Positions 44,085-52,719 are shown, numbered from the stretch's first letter. The stretch is 64,000 nucleotides of DNA from Micromonospora sp045209745 (GCF_045209745.1 NZ_CP109273.1:3658001-3722000); one strand, 5' to 3'. Program-made: numbers and translations. Notes: a model not told the origin generated them from the letters alone.

Positions 44085-44603
44085 GTGGCCGTAAAGATCC
44101 GGCTCCTGCGGATGGGCAAGATCCGCAACCCGCAGTACCGCATCGTCATTGCCGATTCGCGCACCAAGCGTGACGGTCGGACGATCGAGTTCGTCGGGGT
44201 TTACCAGCCCAAGGAAGACCCTTCGATCATCGAGGTCAAGTCGGAGCGGGTCCAGTACTGGCTGTCCGTCGGCGCTCAGCCGAGCGAGGCGGTGCAGCGG
44301 CTGCTGGAGCTGACCGGTGACTGGCAGAAGTACAAGGGCCTGCCGGCCCCGCCGCCGCTCCTGGTCGCCCCCGAGCGGGCCGACCGCAAGGCGGCGTACG
44401 AGGCTGAGGCGAAGGCCGCCGCCGGGCTCGCCCCGGAGACCCCGGCCAAGCCGGCCAAGAAGGCCGCCAAGGCCGCTGAGGCTCCGAAGACCGAGGCTCC
44501 GAAGACCGAGGCTCCGGCTGAGGCTCCGAAGGCTGAGGCTCCGGCTGAGGCTCCGAAGGCTGAGGCTCCGGCCGCCGCTGCCGACGCCGGTGAGCAGGCC
44601 TGA
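44085..44603 (+). CDS. rpsP: 30S ribosomal protein S16 with extended acidic tail
   Basis: A 172-residue S16. The core (about 1-85) is canonical: AVKIRLLRMGKIRNPQYRIVIADSRTKRDGR...IEFVGVYQPK. It continues with a low-complexity Ala/Pro/Glu/Lys tail (about 125-172) made of EAPKT/EAPAE/EAPKA repeats, longer than in most bacteria but common in actinobacteria. GTG 44085 follows AGGAG. First gene of rpsP-khpA-rimM-trmD. Confidence 0.95.
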   Translation: MAVKIRLLRMGKIRNPQYRIVIADSRTKRDGRTIEFVGVYQPKEDPSIIEVKSERVQYWLSVGAQPSEAVQRLLELTGDWQKYKGLPAPPPLLVAPERADRKAAYEAEAKAAAGLAPETPAKPAKKAAKAAEAPKTEAPKTEAPAEAPKAEAPAEAPKAEAPAAAADAGEQA

Positions 44604-44604
44604 C

Positions 44605-44838
44605 ATGCCTCTGCGTCCGGCGTTGGAGCACCTGGTCAAGGGCATCGTCGACCACCCGGATGACGTCCGGGTGCGGATGGTCGATTCCCGTCGGGGCAAG
44701 CGGCTCGAAGTCCGCGTGCACCCCGAGGACCTCGGCACTGTGATCGGGCGGTCCGGCCGGACCGCCAAGGCGCTGCGCCAGGTGATCGGCTCCATCGGCG
44801 GGCGCGGAGTACGCGTCGACATCGTCGACTCGTACTGA
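44605..44838 (+). CDS. khpA: KH-domain RNA-binding protein KhpA
   Basis: A 77-residue KH protein with the core HPEDLGTVIGRSGRTAKALRQVIGSIGG (GxxG motif GRSG). It is the usual small KH protein between rpsP and rimM. It starts 2 bases after rpsP, and its stop overlaps the rimM start (TGATG), so it is coupled on both sides. Family role: RNA binding linked to growth and cell size. Confidence 0.93.
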   Translation: MPLRPALEHLVKGIVDHPDDVRVRMVDSRRGKRLEVRVHPEDLGTVIGRSGRTAKALRQVIGSIGGRGVRVDIVDSY

Positions 44839-45416
44839 TGCAGCTCGTCGTTGGCAGGATCGGCAAGCCGCACGGTATCCGCGGTGAGGTCACCGTGGAA
44901 GTGCGGACCGACGAGCCCGAAGCACGGTTCGCCCCCGGCACAGTGCTGCGCACTGAGCCGGGGGCGACGCCCCCGACTGCCCCAGCGGAGCCCCCGGCTG
45001 CCTCAGCGGATGAGCCCGGGGTGCCGTTCCGGGTCCCGGCGGAGCTGACCATCGAGGAAGCCCGCTTCCATCAGGGCCGGATGTTGGTTGCGTTCGCCGG
45101 CGTCCCGGATCGTGACACCGCCGAGGCGCTGCGCGGGACGTTGCTCGTGGTGGACAGCGCCGACGTGGCCCCGCCGGACGACCCGGAGGAGTTCCACGAT
45201 CACCAGCTGGTCGGGTTGGCCGTGGTGACCCCGGCCGGCGAACGGCTGGGCGAGGTTGCCCGGATCGACCACGCACCCTCTTCCGACCTGCTGGTGCTGC
45301 GGCGGCCCGAGGGGCGTACCGCGTTGATCCCGTTCGTCCGGGCGATCGTTCCGGAGGTCGACCTCGCCGGTGGACGTGTGATCGTCGACCCGCCAGCCGG
45401 ACTGCTCGACCTTTAG
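44838..45416 (+). CDS. rimM: Ribosome maturation factor RimM
   Basis: A 192-residue 16S rRNA processing factor that helps assemble the 30S head. It starts QLVVGRIGKPHGIRGEVTVEVRTDEPE, has a PRC-barrel C-terminal region (YDHQL-type segment DPEEFHDHQLVGLAVVTP, then IDHAPSSDLLVL). It ends with AIVPEVDLAGGRVIVDPPAGLLDL. A ~25-residue Pro/Ala/Glu insertion (about 38-62) breaks the N-terminal domain loop. Its ATG overlaps the khpA stop. Confidence 0.94.
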   Translation: MQLVVGRIGKPHGIRGEVTVEVRTDEPEARFAPGTVLRTEPGATPPTAPAEPPAASADEPGVPFRVPAELTIEEARFHQGRMLVAFAGVPDRDTAEALRGTLLVVDSADVAPPDDPEEFHDHQLVGLAVVTPAGERLGEVARIDHAPSSDLLVLRRPEGRTALIPFVRAIVPEVDLAGGRVIVDPPAGLLDL

Positions 45417-45426
45417 GACCACCCCC

Positions 45427-46200
45427 ATGCGCGTCGACATCGTGTCGATCTTTCCGGAGTACTTCGCCCCGCTGGACCTGTCGCTGATCGGGCGGGCGCG
45501 GGCCAACGGCGTACTCCAGCTTGCCGTGCACGATCTGCGGACCTGGACCCACGACGTGCACCGCACGGTCGACGACACCCCCTATGGCGGCGGTCCGGGG
45601 ATGGTGATGCGCCCGGAGCCGTGGGGTGAGGCGCTGGACGCGCTCGCGCCGGCCGAGGCTCCGCCGCCCCGGCTGCTGGTGCCGTCGCCGTCCGGTGCCC
45701 CGTTCACCCAGGCGATGGCGTACGAGTTGGCCGCCGAGTCGCATCTGCTCTTCGCCTGCGGGCGCTACGAGGGGATCGACCAACGCGTGCTGGCGCACGC
45801 CGCCACCCGGATGCCCGTCACCGAGGTCTCGCTCGGTGACTACGTGCTCTTCGGCGGGGAGGTCGCGGTCCTGGTGATGCTGGAGGCGGTCACCCGGCTG
45901 CTGCCGGGGGTGCTGGGCAACGCGGGCTCGCTGGACGAGGAGTCGCACGCGCACGGGCTGCTGGAGGCGCCGATCTACACCAAGCCGCCGAGCTGGCGTG
46001 GGCACGACGTGCCGGAGGTGCTCCGCTCCGGTGACCACGGCAAGATCGCTCGCTGGCGGCGCGAGGAGGGTCTGCTGCGGACTGCCGTCCGACGTCCGGA
46101 CCTGCTCGCGGCACTGCCCGCCGATCGGCTCGACAAACGGGACATCGCTGCCCTGGACCAGGCCGGATTTCAACCACCGGCGGGGGATGTGGCAAAGTAG
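45427..46200 (+). CDS. trmD: tRNA (guanine-37-N1)-methyltransferase
   Basis: A 257-residue SPOUT methyltransferase that modifies G37 next to the anticodon. Motifs are RVDIVSIFPEYF, DDTPYGGGPGMVM, the trefoil-knot loop FACGRYEGIDQRV and SLGDYVLFGGEVAVLVMLEAV. The C-terminal domain has YTKPPSWRGHDVPEVLRSGDHGKIARWRRE. The start ATG 45427 is 10 bases after rimM. It is the last coupled gene before rplS. Confidence 0.95.
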   Translation: MRVDIVSIFPEYFAPLDLSLIGRARANGVLQLAVHDLRTWTHDVHRTVDDTPYGGGPGMVMRPEPWGEALDALAPAEAPPPRLLVPSPSGAPFTQAMAYELAAESHLLFACGRYEGIDQRVLAHAATRMPVTEVSLGDYVLFGGEVAVLVMLEAVTRLLPGVLGNAGSLDEESHAHGLLEAPIYTKPPSWRGHDVPEVLRSGDHGKIARWRREEGLLRTAVRRPDLLAALPADRLDKRDIAALDQAGFQPPAGDVAK

Positions 46201-46342
46201 GGAGGTTGCCGCATCCGTCCGCGCCCGCGGGCGGCTGCGAGGATTCCCGACCGGGGTCGGCCCGCCGGCACCACCCGGGGATCAGAACCACCCACCCGCG
46301 CACCGAATGACGGTGCGCCGTGAGCCTTACGAGGACGCAGCG

Positions 46343-46699
46343 ATGAACATCCTGGACGCCCTTGACGCCCAGTCGAAGCGGACCGACCTTCCCGACTTCC
46401 GGGCCGGTGACACCGTCAAGGTGCACGCCCGTGTCGTCGAGGGCAACCGGTCCCGTGTCCAGATCTTCCAGGGCGTCGTGATCCGTCGCCAGGGTGGCGG
46501 TCTGCGCGAGACCTTCTCGGTCCGCAAGCTCAGCTTCGGTGTCGGCGTTGAGCGGACTTACCCGATCAACGGCCCGGGCATCGACCGGATCGAGATCGTG
46601 ACCCGTGGTGCGGTGCGCCGCGCCAAGCTGTACTACCTGCGCGAGCTGCGCGGCAAGAAGGCCAAGATCAAGGAGAAGCGGGAGAAGCAGCCCAGCTGA
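46343..46699 (+). CDS. rplS: 50S ribosomal protein L19
   Basis: A 118-residue L19 at the 30S-50S interface: NILDALDAQSKRTDLPDFRAGDTVKVHARVVEGNRSRVQIFQGVVI..., then the conserved ERTYPINGPGIDRIEIVTRGAVRRAKLYYLRELRGKKAKIKE. ATG 46343 with GAGGA about 10 bases upstream. The 143-base gap after trmD has small dyads (CCGACC..GGTCGG, 46247-46260), which might be a leader. Downstream is a strong terminator. Confidence 0.96.
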   Translation: MNILDALDAQSKRTDLPDFRAGDTVKVHARVVEGNRSRVQIFQGVVIRRQGGGLRETFSVRKLSFGVGVERTYPINGPGIDRIEIVTRGAVRRAKLYYLRELRGKKAKIKEKREKQPS

Positions 46700-46819
46700 C
46701 TTCACGCTCGCCACGCCGCCCGAGCTGCGCGTATGCCGTACCGACCAGACCGCACTACCCTGTTCGGTACGGGCGCAGCGAGGCGGCGGGCCCACCCCTG
46801 TGGTGGGCAGCTGTCCACT

Positions 46820-46859
46820 ACCGCCCGTGGAGCCTCGACGAGGCTCCCGGGCGGTGGTG
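46820..46859 (+). terminator. Intrinsic terminator after rplS
   Basis: The stem ACCGCCCG-T-GGAGCCTCG (46820-46837) pairs with CGAGGCTCC-CGGGCGGT (46839-46855), with one bulged T and a tight loop, and is followed by a short T-rich stretch. It lies 120 bases past rplS and 23 before the first lepB. It separates the ribosomal and secretion operons. Confidence 0.85.
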
Positions 46860-46881
46860 TTTCTGCGGACCGGGGAGTGGC

Positions 46882-47751
46882 GTGGTGCAGACGCTTGATG
46901 AGGACGGCACCGTCGATCCGTGGCGCCGTCGGGCCCGGCGTGGCCGCCGGCAGATGCCCCTCTGGCAGGAGCTACCGCTGCTGCTGGTCGTCGCGTTCTG
47001 CCTAGCGGTGCTGATTCGCACGTTCCTGCTTCAGGCGTTCTTCATCCCGTCCGGCTCGATGGAGGACACGCTCCTCATCGGGGACCGGGTGCTGGTCAAC
47101 AAGGTCGTCTACGACGTCCGTGACCCGGTGCGTGGCGAGGTGGTGGTCTTCCGGGGCACCGACCGCTGGGCACCGCAGGTCGACGAGCAGCCGGCGCCGG
47201 GCTTCGCCGGCAAGCTCACCCGGACCGTCGGCGACCTGGTCGGCGTGAGCCGCCCCGGTGAGAAGGACTTCATCAAGCGGGTGATCGGCCTCCCCGGCGA
47301 CCGGGTCAAGTGCTGCGACAGCCAGGGTCGGGTGACCGTCAACGGCACGCCGCTCAACGAGCCGTACGTCCTGCGGGACTCTCCACTGGACCTGCCGCCC
47401 AACCCGTCGGAGTGCCGCTCCCGGCGCTTCGACGAGGTCGTCGTACCGCCCGGTCAGATCTTCGTGATGGGTGACCACCGCGAGGTCTCCCAGGACGCAC
47501 GCTGCCAGGGCCCGGTGCCGATCGACAACGTGGTCGGCCGGGCCTTCGTGGTGGTCTGGCCCTCGTCGCGGTGGAATCCGCTGTCGGTGCCGTCGACGTT
47601 CGACGACGTGTCCGGGCCGGCCACGGCATCCTCCGGCGCACCCCCGGTGCGACCCACCCCGCAGGGCGGTGCGCTGCTGATTCTCCCGTTGGCAGCCGCA
47701 CTACGGGGTTACCGCGCGTTCCGGACGGTGCCATCCAGCCGGGCAACGTAG
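46882..47751 (+). CDS. lepB: Signal peptidase I (first of tandem pair)
   Basis: A 289-residue type I signal peptidase that removes signal peptides outside the membrane. Basic N-terminus RRRARRGRRQ, one membrane helix (about 32-50), catalytic Ser in FIPSGSMEDTL and Lys in DFIKRVIGLPGDRV, then VFVMGDHRE-type motif (QIFVMGDHREVSQDAR). A C-terminal hydrophobic segment (GGALLILPLAAALRGY) may be a second helix. A Cys pair is in KCCD. GTG 46882. Followed 11 bases later by a second copy. Confidence 0.93.
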   Translation: MVQTLDEDGTVDPWRRRARRGRRQMPLWQELPLLLVVAFCLAVLIRTFLLQAFFIPSGSMEDTLLIGDRVLVNKVVYDVRDPVRGEVVVFRGTDRWAPQVDEQPAPGFAGKLTRTVGDLVGVSRPGEKDFIKRVIGLPGDRVKCCDSQGRVTVNGTPLNEPYVLRDSPLDLPPNPSECRSRRFDEVVVPPGQIFVMGDHREVSQDARCQGPVPIDNVVGRAFVVVWPSSRWNPLSVPSTFDDVSGPATASSGAPPVRPTPQGGALLILPLAAALRGYRAFRTVPSSRAT

Positions 47752-47761
47752 GCTCCTTGGC

Positions 47762-48397
47762 GTGATTGACGAGCAGACCGACAAGCCGCGCAGCTCCTTC
47801 TGGAAGGAGCTGCCGATCCTGCTGGGTGTGGCGATCCTGGTCGCGGTGCTGGTCCGCGCCTTCGTGCTGCAGACCTTCTTCATCCCCTCCCCGTCCATGG
47901 AAAACACTCTCAAGATCGATGACCGGGTGTTGGTCAACAAGCTGGTGTACGACTTCCGATCGCCGCATCGCGGCGAGGTGATCGTGTTCAAGGCTCCAAT
48001 CGAGTGGAGCGGCAACCCCGACGGTGAGGACTTCATCAAGCGGGTCATCGGCATCCCCGGCGACCACGTGGTCTGCTGCGACCCGCAGGAACGGCTGATG
48101 ATCAACGGCAAGTCGCTGGACGAGCCGTACATCTTCTCGATGGACGGGATCCGCGACAAGCCGGCCGACCAGGAGTTCGACATCACCGTGCCGAAGGGCC
48201 GGCTGTGGGTGATGGGCGACCACCGCTCGGCCTCCGGTGACTCGCTGGAGCACTGGCAGCAGTCCGGGCAGAACATCACCGAGGCCACCATCCCCGAGGA
48301 TGACGTGGTCGGGCGGGCGTTCACCGTCTTCTGGCCGGTCAACCGGGCCACCTGGCTCACCGTGCCGGATCAGTACGACGGTATTCCCAAGCCGTAG
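47762..48397 (+). CDS. lepB: Signal peptidase I (second of tandem pair)
   Basis: A 211-residue paralogue. One N-terminal helix (about 15-34), Ser in FIPSPSMENTL, Lys in DFIKRVIGIPGDHV, and LWVMGDHRSASGDS. It lacks the C-terminal helix of the first copy but shares the Cys pair (VVCCDPQE). Tandem signal peptidases are frequent in actinobacteria and may divide substrates. GTG 47762 starts 11 bases after the first lepB, so it is probably in the same transcript. Confidence 0.93.
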   Translation: MIDEQTDKPRSSFWKELPILLGVAILVAVLVRAFVLQTFFIPSPSMENTLKIDDRVLVNKLVYDFRSPHRGEVIVFKAPIEWSGNPDGEDFIKRVIGIPGDHVVCCDPQERLMINGKSLDEPYIFSMDGIRDKPADQEFDITVPKGRLWVMGDHRSASGDSLEHWQQSGQNITEATIPEDDVVGRAFTVFWPVNRATWLTVPDQYDGIPKP

Positions 48398-48445
48398 ACC
48401 GACGGGGGCGTGGGCGATCCGCCATCGGTCTGGCAGGCTGGGGCG

Positions 48446-48931
48446 GTGACCGTCTACACCCCTCGACGCGCGGCTCGCGTGCTGCTCGTCGACGCGGCCG
48501 GCCGGGTCCTGCTGTTCGAGGGCTTCGACCCGGCACGACCCGGGCACCGCTACTGGTTCACCCCGGGCGGCGGGCTCGATCCGGGGGAGTCCCCGGCGGC
48601 GGGCGCGGTCCGAGAGTTGGCCGAGGAGACCGGCCTGCGACTCGACCCGGCCGAGCTGGGCGAGCCGGTCTGGTCCGACGCGACCGAGTTCCCGTTCGAC
48701 GGCAAGTGGTACCGCCAGGAGCAGGACTTCTTCCTCTTCCGGGTGCAGACCTGGCAGGTGGACACCGCAGGCTTCAACGACGTCGAGCAGCGCAGCATCG
48801 CCGGTCACCGCTGGTGGCTGCCCGACGAGTTGGCGGCCAGCGGTGAGCGCTTCTACCCGTCCGAACTGCCCGCCCTGCTGAACCGGCTGGGGCAGTCGAG
48901 GGCACCCGAGCGGGGTGAGGCGTCGTGCTGA
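48446..48931 (+). CDS. Nudix hydrolase
   Basis: A ~161-residue Nudix protein (TVYTPRRAARVLLVDAAGRVLLF). The Nudix box GGGLDPGESPAAGAVRELAEETGL has all the catalytic Glu residues. Such enzymes hydrolyse nucleoside diphosphate-linked substrates; the substrate here is unknown. A GTG at 48410 would add 12 residues; 48446 fits the start of the domain better. Its stop overlaps rnhB (48925-48931). Confidence 0.85.
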   Translation: MTVYTPRRAARVLLVDAAGRVLLFEGFDPARPGHRYWFTPGGGLDPGESPAAGAVRELAEETGLRLDPAELGEPVWSDATEFPFDGKWYRQEQDFFLFRVQTWQVDTAGFNDVEQRSIAGHRWWLPDELAASGERFYPSELPALLNRLGQSRAPERGEASC

Positions 48932-49737
48932 CCCCGCCGCGTACCGTCGTGCGCCGCGAGGCCGGGCTGTACGCCCTGGAACGGGCGCTGCAACGGCGCG
49001 GCTTCCGGCACGTCGCCGGTGCCGACGAGGCGGGTCGGGGCGCCTGCGCCGGTCCGCTGGTCGCCGCCGCGGCGGTGCTACCCGAAGGTCGGCGTGGCGA
49101 AATCGAGGGCCTGGCCGACTCGAAGCTGCTCACCCCGGCGAGCCGGGAACGGGTGTACGCGGAGGTGGTGGACCGCGCACTCGCGTACGCCGTGGTGGTC
49201 ATCCCGGCGGGGGAGGTCGACGCCCGGGGTCTGCACGTGTGCAACCTGGCGGCGTTGCGCCGGGCGCTCGCCTCGCTCACCACGCGCCCGGAGTACGTGC
49301 TGACCGACGGCTTCGGTGTGGACGGCCTGGGTGTGCCCGGGCTGGCGGTGTGGAAGGGCGACCGGGTGGCCGCGTGCGTGGCCGCAGCCAGCGTGCTCGC
49401 CAAGGTCACCCGGGACCGGATGATGGTGGAGATGGACGTGGTGTTTCCGGCGTACGGCTTCGCCGAGCACAAGGGCTACATCACCCCGGAGCACTCCGCG
49501 GCGCTGCGGGAGCACGGGCCGTGCCGGGAGCACCGGTTCTCGTACGTCAATGTCGCCGCGGTCTCCGGCCGCGACGGCCGGCCGCCGCGCGCCCGGCGGC
49601 CCGGCGGCCACAGCCCACAAGAGCCGATGGAGCGCTTGTGGGCGTCAGGGGGTACCGTCGGCGTGGCGTTGGGCGAGCAGCCTCGGCCTCCGACGTCGGT
49701 GGGGGAAGATGTGGCCATGGAAGGCGGAGTGCGATGA
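48925..49737 (+). CDS. rnhB: Ribonuclease HII
   Basis: A 270-residue RNase HII that removes ribonucleotides from DNA and RNA-DNA hybrids. Catalytic residues lie in HVAGADEAGRGACAGPLVAAAAVL (Asp-Glu pair), LADSKLLTPASRE, LTDGFGVDG and AASVLAKVTRDRMMVEMD. A C-terminal extension of ~60 residues (from about 210, rich in Arg/Pro/Gly) goes beyond the usual family length. Overlaps the Nudix gene and the next gene by a few bases. Confidence 0.93.
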   Translation: MLTPPRTVVRREAGLYALERALQRRGFRHVAGADEAGRGACAGPLVAAAAVLPEGRRGEIEGLADSKLLTPASRERVYAEVVDRALAYAVVVIPAGEVDARGLHVCNLAALRRALASLTTRPEYVLTDGFGVDGLGVPGLAVWKGDRVAACVAAASVLAKVTRDRMMVEMDVVFPAYGFAEHKGYITPEHSAALREHGPCREHRFSYVNVAAVSGRDGRPPRARRPGGHSPQEPMERLWASGGTVGVALGEQPRPPTSVGEDVAMEGGVR

Positions 49738-50057
49738 GCGCGGAAGATCTCGAGAAGTACGAGACCGAGATGGAGCTGCAGCTCTACCGGGAGTACCGCG
49801 ACATTGTCCGCCAATTCTCGTACGTGGTGGAGACGGAGCGTCGGTTCTACCTGGCCAACCAGGTTGACCTGCACGTGCGCAACTCCGACGGCGAGGTCTA
49901 CTTCGAGGTCGAGATGCACGACGCCTGGGTGTGGGACATGTACCGTCCTGCCCGCTTCGTGAAGAACGTCCGGGTGATGACCTTCAAGGACGTCAACGTC
50001 GAGGAGCTGGAGAAGCCCGACATCTCGCTGCCCGCCGACTCCGGCTTCGGCGGCTGA
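49734..50057 (+). CDS. DUF2469 family protein
   Basis: A 107-residue, highly conserved actinobacterial protein (SAEDLEKYETEMELQLYREYRDIVRQFSYVVETERRFYLAN...EVYFEVEMHDAWVWDMYRPARFVKNVRVMTFKDVNVEEL). The function is unknown. It is usually next to rnhB, as here (ATG at 49734 overlaps the rnhB stop, GGAG upstream). Confidence 0.9.
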   Translation: MSAEDLEKYETEMELQLYREYRDIVRQFSYVVETERRFYLANQVDLHVRNSDGEVYFEVEMHDAWVWDMYRPARFVKNVRVMTFKDVNVEELEKPDISLPADSGFGG

Positions 50058-50081
50058 CCGCACCCGTGCCGGCCAGCCGCA

Positions 50082-50135
50082 CCACGGGCCCCCCACCCGT
50101 GGCGTAGCACCTGCCGGCCGATCATTCGGCCGGCA
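50082..50135. terminator. Two tandem hairpins between convergent genes
   Basis: The first stem is CCACGGG / CCCGTGG (50082-50088 with 50096-50102). The second is a perfect 10-bp stem TGCCGGCCGA / TCGGCCGGCA (50112-50121 with 50126-50135), whose loop contains the TGA stop codon of the minus-strand oxidoreductase. They separate DUF2469 and that gene. Confidence 0.7.
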
Positions 50136-51264
50136 CCACGACCTCTACCCGCTGCACCAGGTTGTTGGCGAAGCCGCCCCGGTTCCACGGCTGCTCGACC
50201 GGCTGGGTCCGCCCGGACGCGTCGGTCGCCCGCGCGCCGAGCACGTACCGACCGGGCGTCGCGACCCACTCGTGTCGCCAGCGCCGCCAGGCGAAATCCC
50301 CACCCTCCGCCGGGTCCAGCGCGGCCGGTGCCCAGCTCTCCCCGCCATCGGTGGTCACCTCCACGGCAACCACCGGCGCGTGCCCCGACCAGGCCCGACC
50401 GTCCAGGGTGCACGGTCCCGGCCGCAACACCCGGCGACGGGACATGAAATCGGGAAAGCCGGGCGGTCGGACCAGCGCACGCGGCTCGATCCGCGTGACC
50501 GGCACGCCCGGGTCGTCGGCGTCCCGGCGCACCCGGTAGGCCACCGCGTTCTGGTACCCCTCGAACGGTTCGGTCCGGATTTCGATGGAGTGCACCCACT
50601 TCACGTGCGCCATGCCGTACCAGCCCGGCACGATCAGCCGCAGCGGCGCGCCGTGCTGTGGCAGCAGGGGAGCGCCGTTCATCTCGTACGCCAGCAGCAC
50701 CTCCTCGCGCAGCGCGTCGGCGACCGGCAGCGCCCGCTGGTAGTCCTGCTCAACCCCGCGCTCGACACCGTGATCGGCGCCGGTGAAGACCACGTCCACC
50801 GCGTCCGGCCCGAGGCCCGCCGCACGCAGCAGCGGTGCCAGCGGGGTGCCGGTCCACTCGGCGTTGCCGACCGCCTCGACCAGCCACGGCTGGCTGACCG
50901 GCCGGGGGTGCAGCAGGGCTCGACCATTGCCGGCGCACTCCAGCGTCACCTGGCGGGTGACCCGCGGCCGCTCGCGCAGCTCGGCAAGCGTGACCGTCAG
51001 CGGCCGGTCCACCGCGCCGCCGATGGTCAGCGTGTGCGTCGCCGGGTCGAGCTCCGGGATGTCGTAGTGGATCAGCAGGTAGTGCAGCCCAGCCGGCGTG
51101 ACGTCGTAGCGCAGCGCCTCCAACGGGATGCCGTGGTTACGGGCGGCGAGTTGCAACTCCTCGGCGCTGATCGCCTCGTCCGGCTCCGCGAGCCGCGACG
51201 GGCCGCTCACCTCAGCCACCGTCGGCCCGTTCGGGGGCGGCGTCCGGTCGTCGACAGTGGTCAT
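50122..51264 (-). CDS. Sulfite-oxidase-fold molybdopterin-dependent oxidoreductase
   Basis: A 380-residue protein of the sulfite oxidase fold. The N-terminal Mo-pterin domain has RYDVTPAGLHYLLIHYDIPELDP, RQVTLECAGNGRALL (Mo-ligand Cys) and QHGAPLRLIVPGWYGMAHVKW. The C-terminal dimerisation domain has the immunoglobulin-like RVLRPGPCTLDGRAWSGHAPVVAVEVTTDGGESW. No haem domain and no signal peptide, so it is cytosolic. ATG 51264 with GGGAGG upstream. Substrate not known; relatives oxidise sulfite or reduce other oxides. Confidence 0.88.
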   Translation of the reverse strand: MTTVDDRTPPPNGPTVAEVSGPSRLAEPDEAISAEELQLAARNHGIPLEALRYDVTPAGLHYLLIHYDIPELDPATHTLTIGGAVDRPLTVTLAELRERPRVTRQVTLECAGNGRALLHPRPVSQPWLVEAVGNAEWTGTPLAPLLRAAGLGPDAVDVVFTGADHGVERGVEQDYQRALPVADALREEVLLAYEMNGAPLLPQHGAPLRLIVPGWYGMAHVKWVHSIEIRTEPFEGYQNAVAYRVRRDADDPGVPVTRIEPRALVRPPGFPDFMSRRRVLRPGPCTLDGRAWSGHAPVVAVEVTTDGGESWAPAALDPAEGGDFAWRRWRHEWVATPGRYVLGARATDASGRTQPVEQPWNRGGFANNLVQRVEVVVPAE

Positions 51265-51427
51265 ACGGGCCTCCCGGTCCAAACGGCGGCACCCGCCGTA
51301 CGCGGCCCAGCCTAGGCCCTCCGCGACCGCCCGAAAACGGCCCGGCGGGACGGCTGGGTGGGGTCAGCGGGGGAGGAAGTGGAAACTGGCACCAGCTCGA
51401 CCGAGCGATGATGGGCGGAGGATCTCA

Positions 51428-51874
51428 ATGCTCGCGGATGAGGAATTCTGGCGGCTCGTTGCGGTGCTGGGCGGTCAGCCCGAGGTCCAGGACGACCGGC
51501 CGTACGAGCGGTTGACCTCCGTGCTGTGGGAAGAGCCGGTGGAGCGGATCATCGACTTCGCCGAGGCGCTCGCGTTCAAGCTGTACCAGTTGGACCGCAG
51601 GGTGCTCGCTCAGGCCGTTCCACCGGGTGCGGACGAGCTGTCCGATGATGGCTTCCTGTATGCGCGCTGCGCGGTGGTAGTGGCGGGACCAGCGGCGTTC
51701 GATGCCGTGCTGGCCGATGCCGCGGCGTTCGAGCGCTTCACCACCGTGGAGGCCGCGCATGCGGAATCGATTCTCGATGTCCCGTCCAACGCCTACCAGA
51801 AGGTGACCGGGAAGGAGTGGGATCACGTCGAGGAGTACGACTACGAGACCGGTTCCAACGAACAGTGGTGGTGA
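51428..51874 (+). CDS. DUF4240 domain protein
   Basis: A 148-residue protein: LADEEFWRLVAVLGGQ, ERIIDFAEALAFKLYQLDRRVL, DELSDDGFLYARCAVVVAGPAAF, ending in acidic and aromatic residues (YDYETGSNEQWW). The pattern matches the DUF4240 family of unknown function. ATG 51428 has GGAGGAT 5 bases upstream. It converges on the methyltransferase gene. Confidence 0.8.
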   Translation: MLADEEFWRLVAVLGGQPEVQDDRPYERLTSVLWEEPVERIIDFAEALAFKLYQLDRRVLAQAVPPGADELSDDGFLYARCAVVVAGPAAFDAVLADAAAFERFTTVEAAHAESILDVPSNAYQKVTGKEWDHVEEYDYETGSNEQWW

Positions 51875-51895
51875 CCTGACCGAGAGTCGTCTGGT

Positions 51896-51931
51896 AGACG
51901 CCGGGCACGCCGAAGGGCGTACCCGGCGTCT
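51896..51931. terminator. Bidirectional terminator between DUF4240 and methyltransferase genes
   Basis: AGACGCCGGG (51896-51905) pairs with CCCGGCGTCT (51922-51931), with a mismatch, then ACGCC / GGCGT inside and a GAAG loop. Total stem about 15 bp between the stops at 51874 and 51944. Confidence 0.8.
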
Positions 51932-51943
51932 CGGACGGCCGGA

Positions 51944-52576
51944 TCAGTTGGGGAGGAAGTGGAACATCGTCACCCCGGGAGGCAGCAGCCGGGGATGGCC
52001 GAGGTACCGGTTCACGCCGACACCAACCTGATCGGCCGGGGTGCCCACCGCGACCTGAGCGAACCCCTCCTGCACGAACCAGTCACAGATGGTGGGCACC
52101 AGATCGGGCTCGCGCCGGTGCCGCGTCCAGATCACCGTGCCGCCGCTCGCGCAGAGCGCGGCGCAGTGCCCGACGGTGGCCCTGACGTCGGCGTCCGACA
52201 CGTTGCCGAACACCCCGCAGAGCAGCACCACGTCGGCTGGGACCAGATCGGCGTACGCGTCGGTCGACGCGGCATCGCCCACCACCACCTGCACGCCGGT
52301 CAGCCCGGCCGCCCGTGCGGCGTCCTCGGCCACTGCGGCGTTGCGTGGGTCCAACTCGACCAGGCGGGCGGTCACGTCGCTGCGGCGGGGATGCGTGGCG
52401 AGCACCGGGATCAGATCCCGCCCCTGACCGGCGCAGGCGCTGACCACCCGCAGCGGCCCGGCGGGCGCCTGGTCCAGGGCAGTCCGGACCTGCCTCTGCA
52501 CCTCGGTCAGTCGGGCGGCCAACGCCGACCCTGGCTGGTCGTAGTCCTCGTGCCAGGAGAGCCAGTCCCGGGTCAT
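51944..52576 (-). CDS. SAM-dependent methyltransferase (class I fold)
   Basis: A 210-residue methyltransferase: LRVVSACAGQGRDLIPVLA (SAM motif I), VELDPRNAAVAE (acidic motif II), VVVGDAASTDAY, ADVVLLCGVFGN. It has no clear Shine-Dalgarno at ATG 52576, which may indicate a leaderless transcript (TATGCT lies close upstream on the minus strand). Substrate unknown. Confidence 0.82.
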   Translation of the reverse strand: MTRDWLSWHEDYDQPGSALAARLTEVQRQVRTALDQAPAGPLRVVSACAGQGRDLIPVLATHPRRSDVTARLVELDPRNAAVAEDAARAAGLTGVQVVVGDAASTDAYADLVPADVVLLCGVFGNVSDADVRATVGHCAALCASGGTVIWTRHRREPDLVPTICDWFVQEGFAQVAVGTPADQVGVGVNRYLGHPRLLPPGVTMFHFLPN

Positions 52577-52719
52577 CGGCCCAGCATAGACAGCGTCTCC
52601 CAAGCCCGGGCATAGCAGATCATCAAAGCCTTCGGGTGGTCGTCCACAGGACCTCTGGTTGTCCACAGCTCCGTCGGCCGGGCTGGCGGGCGAGCCGGCC
52701 TCGGCCGGAGGCTGCCATC

